A DNA stretch of 6,583 bases, from contig JBDNJM010000068.1 in the NCBI GenBank assembly GCA_041687755.1, positions 1 through 6,583 on the forward strand. The letters are read 5' to 3'. The DNA comes from JBDNJM01 sp041687755. Lineage in GTDB: Bacteria; Planctomycetota; UBA1135; GCA-002686595. The position numbers were made by a program, and so were the translations under genes. Shown here one piece after another: positions 5,877 through 6,583 of this stretch; the stretch's first letter is position 1; the number at the start of each line of letters is the position of its first letter. The notes under the pieces were generated by a model, which worked only from the letters and a program-made list of their open reading frames with translations, was not told where the DNA came from and searched no databases.

Positions 5877-5896
5877 CCCAACGATCGCGACCCGCC

Positions 5897-6478
5897 ATGA
5901 ACGCAGAAGCCCCCATCCGTACCCTCTCCGACCTGATCGCCCGCATCGACGCCGGCGTCACTGCGGGCTGCGACCAAGACCGCTGCGACGGCGTCAAGAA
6001 CGCCCTCGTCGAGGCCACCACCAGCGGCCTCGAGCTGCTCAACGACGAGTTCCTGGCCCCCGCGCCCGAGGGCTACGCCCGCCGCCTGCTCCACAAGGAC
6101 CCGGCCGGCCGCTACTCGATCGTCGTCATGGTCTGGGACGCCGGCCAGGGCACCCCCCTGCACGATCACTCCGGCCTGTGGTGCGTCGAAGCCGTCTACC
6201 GCGGCAAGATCAAGGTCGTCTCCTACAGCCGCGCCGCCAACCGCTGTTCGGGCACCGGCATCTTCGACTTCGCGCTCGAGGAGACCCTCGTTGCCGGCGT
6301 CGGCGAGGCCGGAGCGCTGATCCCCCCCTTCGAGTACCACACCCTCGAGTGCGACGGCGGCCAGCCGGCCGTGACGATCCACGTGTACGGCGGCGAGATG
6401 TCCACGTGCACCCTGTTCGAGCCGGTCGAGGGCGGCGGCTACAAGTCGGTCGACCGCGCGCTCGGCTACAACGCGTAG
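5897..6478 (+). CDS. Cysteine dioxygenase-type cupin
   Basis: A 193-residue cupin matching cysteine dioxygenase, the non-heme iron enzyme that oxidises L-cysteine to cysteine sulfinate with O2 in the cytoplasm. Iron ligands are H89 and H91 in TPLHDHSGLWC and H148 in FEYHTL. Other catalytic positions align by spacing with the mammalian enzyme: R62 in YARRLL with the carboxylate-binding Arg60, C96 (five residues after H91) with Cys93, and H162 and Y164 in TIHVYGG with His155 and Tyr157. The last two therefore retain a possible Cys-Tyr crosslink. The arginine favours cysteine over 3-mercaptopropionate as substrate, though this was judged without an alignment. Length is close to that of mammalian enzymes (about 200). 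ATG 5897 has no Shine-Dalgarno motif but is the first in-frame start before the conserved region. The gene is divergent from the large sigma gene and is followed after 36 bases by a long palindrome. Confidence 0.88.
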   Translation: MNAEAPIRTLSDLIARIDAGVTAGCDQDRCDGVKNALVEATTSGLELLNDEFLAPAPEGYARRLLHKDPAGRYSIVVMVWDAGQGTPLHDHSGLWCVEAVYRGKIKVVSYSRAANRCSGTGIFDFALEETLVAGVGEAGALIPPFEYHTLECDGGQPAVTIHVYGGEMSTCTLFEPVEGGGYKSVDRALGYNA

Positions 6479-6514
6479 GCGCGTGCTGGCGGGGGGAAGG
6501 ATACGGTGCCAGGA

Positions 6515-6581
6515 ACGTTTTCACCGGCTTGGTGGCCTTCTGCGGCTATGCCGCAGAAGGGCACCAAGCCGGTGAAAACGT
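6515..6581. repeat. Near-perfect long palindrome with 32-base arms
   Basis: The left arm (6515-6546) begins ACGTTTTCACCGGCTTGG and the right arm (6550-6581) is its reverse complement except for one G-G mismatch (6534 against 6562). The loop is only TAT. Transcribed, it would make a very stable hairpin 36 bases after the dioxygenase stop, so it may end that transcript, although no T-run is visible before the window closes. Arms of 32 bp are long for a terminator and look more like a REP/MITE-type element or one end of an IS200-like element. The flank GGTGCCAGGAACG (6505-6517) reminds me of repeats near REP-associated tyrosine transposases, from memory and unverified. The element may continue past the edge. 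Confidence 0.7.
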
Positions 6582-6583
6582 GC

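Larger units (their letters stand above)
5672..5896. other. Divergent intergenic region between the large sigma gene and cysteine dioxygenase
   Basis: These 225 bases separate the sigma gene's GTG from the dioxygenase ATG. They are rich in dyad symmetry: two back-to-back inverted repeats (5713-5765), the 12-base palindrome GGGCCCGGGCCC (5800-5811), and a near-identical 13-base repeat. TATCCT at 5861-5866 is a weak -10 candidate for the dioxygenase, without a matching -35. I found no additional gene here. Confidence 0.5.

Noticed and set aside
5867..6382. 171-codon minus-strand open frame opposite cysteine dioxygenase
   Set aside because: The plus strand encodes a clear cupin with all metal ligands. 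The minus frame is a Gly/Ala/Val-rich mirror.
1..6583. tRNA, rRNA, CRISPR array or transposase gene
   Set aside because: No cloverleaf, rRNA-like segment, regularly spaced repeats or transposase domain was recognised anywhere in the window.

Overview
The window is a high-GC bacterial segment whose codons overwhelmingly end in G or C. It probably comes from a planctomycete or a similar large-genome environmental bacterium. That placement is an inference from two things: ECF sigma factors, one of them fused to a membrane segment and long beta-sandwich ectodomains, and a secreted FG-GAP/VCBS protein. No rRNA or other taxonomic marker is present. Most starts lack an obvious Shine-Dalgarno sequence; the enolase-family gene is the exception.

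Layout from left to right: (1) an ECF sigma factor on the minus strand, cut by the left edge (1-522); (2) a 256-base divergent intergenic region with a 17-bp palindrome and a G-quadruplex motif on the minus strand; (3) a secreted VCBS/FG-GAP beta-propeller-type protein on the plus strand (779-1861), with one in-frame TGA at 1100-1102; (4) a convergent enolase-superfamily enzyme on the minus strand (1907-3004); (5) a structured 141-base spacer with two adjacent long inverted repeats; (6) an 841-residue membrane-anchored sigma factor with about six carboxypeptidase-regulatory-like domains, minus strand (3146-5671); (7) a divergent intergenic region with two back-to-back inverted repeats; (8) a cysteine dioxygenase on the plus strand (5897-6478); (9) a near-perfect 32-bp-arm palindrome at the right edge (6515-6581).

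The most interesting signal is the TGA inside the VCBS gene. The reading frame, the Ca-binding-type repeats and the codon bias all continue past it in the same frame. A hairpin follows whose geometry fits a bacterial SECIS element: a 7-bp stem, a 5-nt loop with G as its second base, and 19 nt between the TGA and the loop. Codons ending in A or T, absent from the 24 codons before the TGA, cluster exactly over this hairpin. The simplest reading is a candidate exported selenoprotein with a Sec-Cys pair (U108-C109). A recent nonsense mutation remains the alternative.

The genes do not form an obvious pathway. The only same-strand neighbours are the large sigma factor and the enolase-family gene, with structured DNA between them. 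Both sigma genes are transcribed away from a divergent plus-strand gene, which is compatible with local control but does not prove it.
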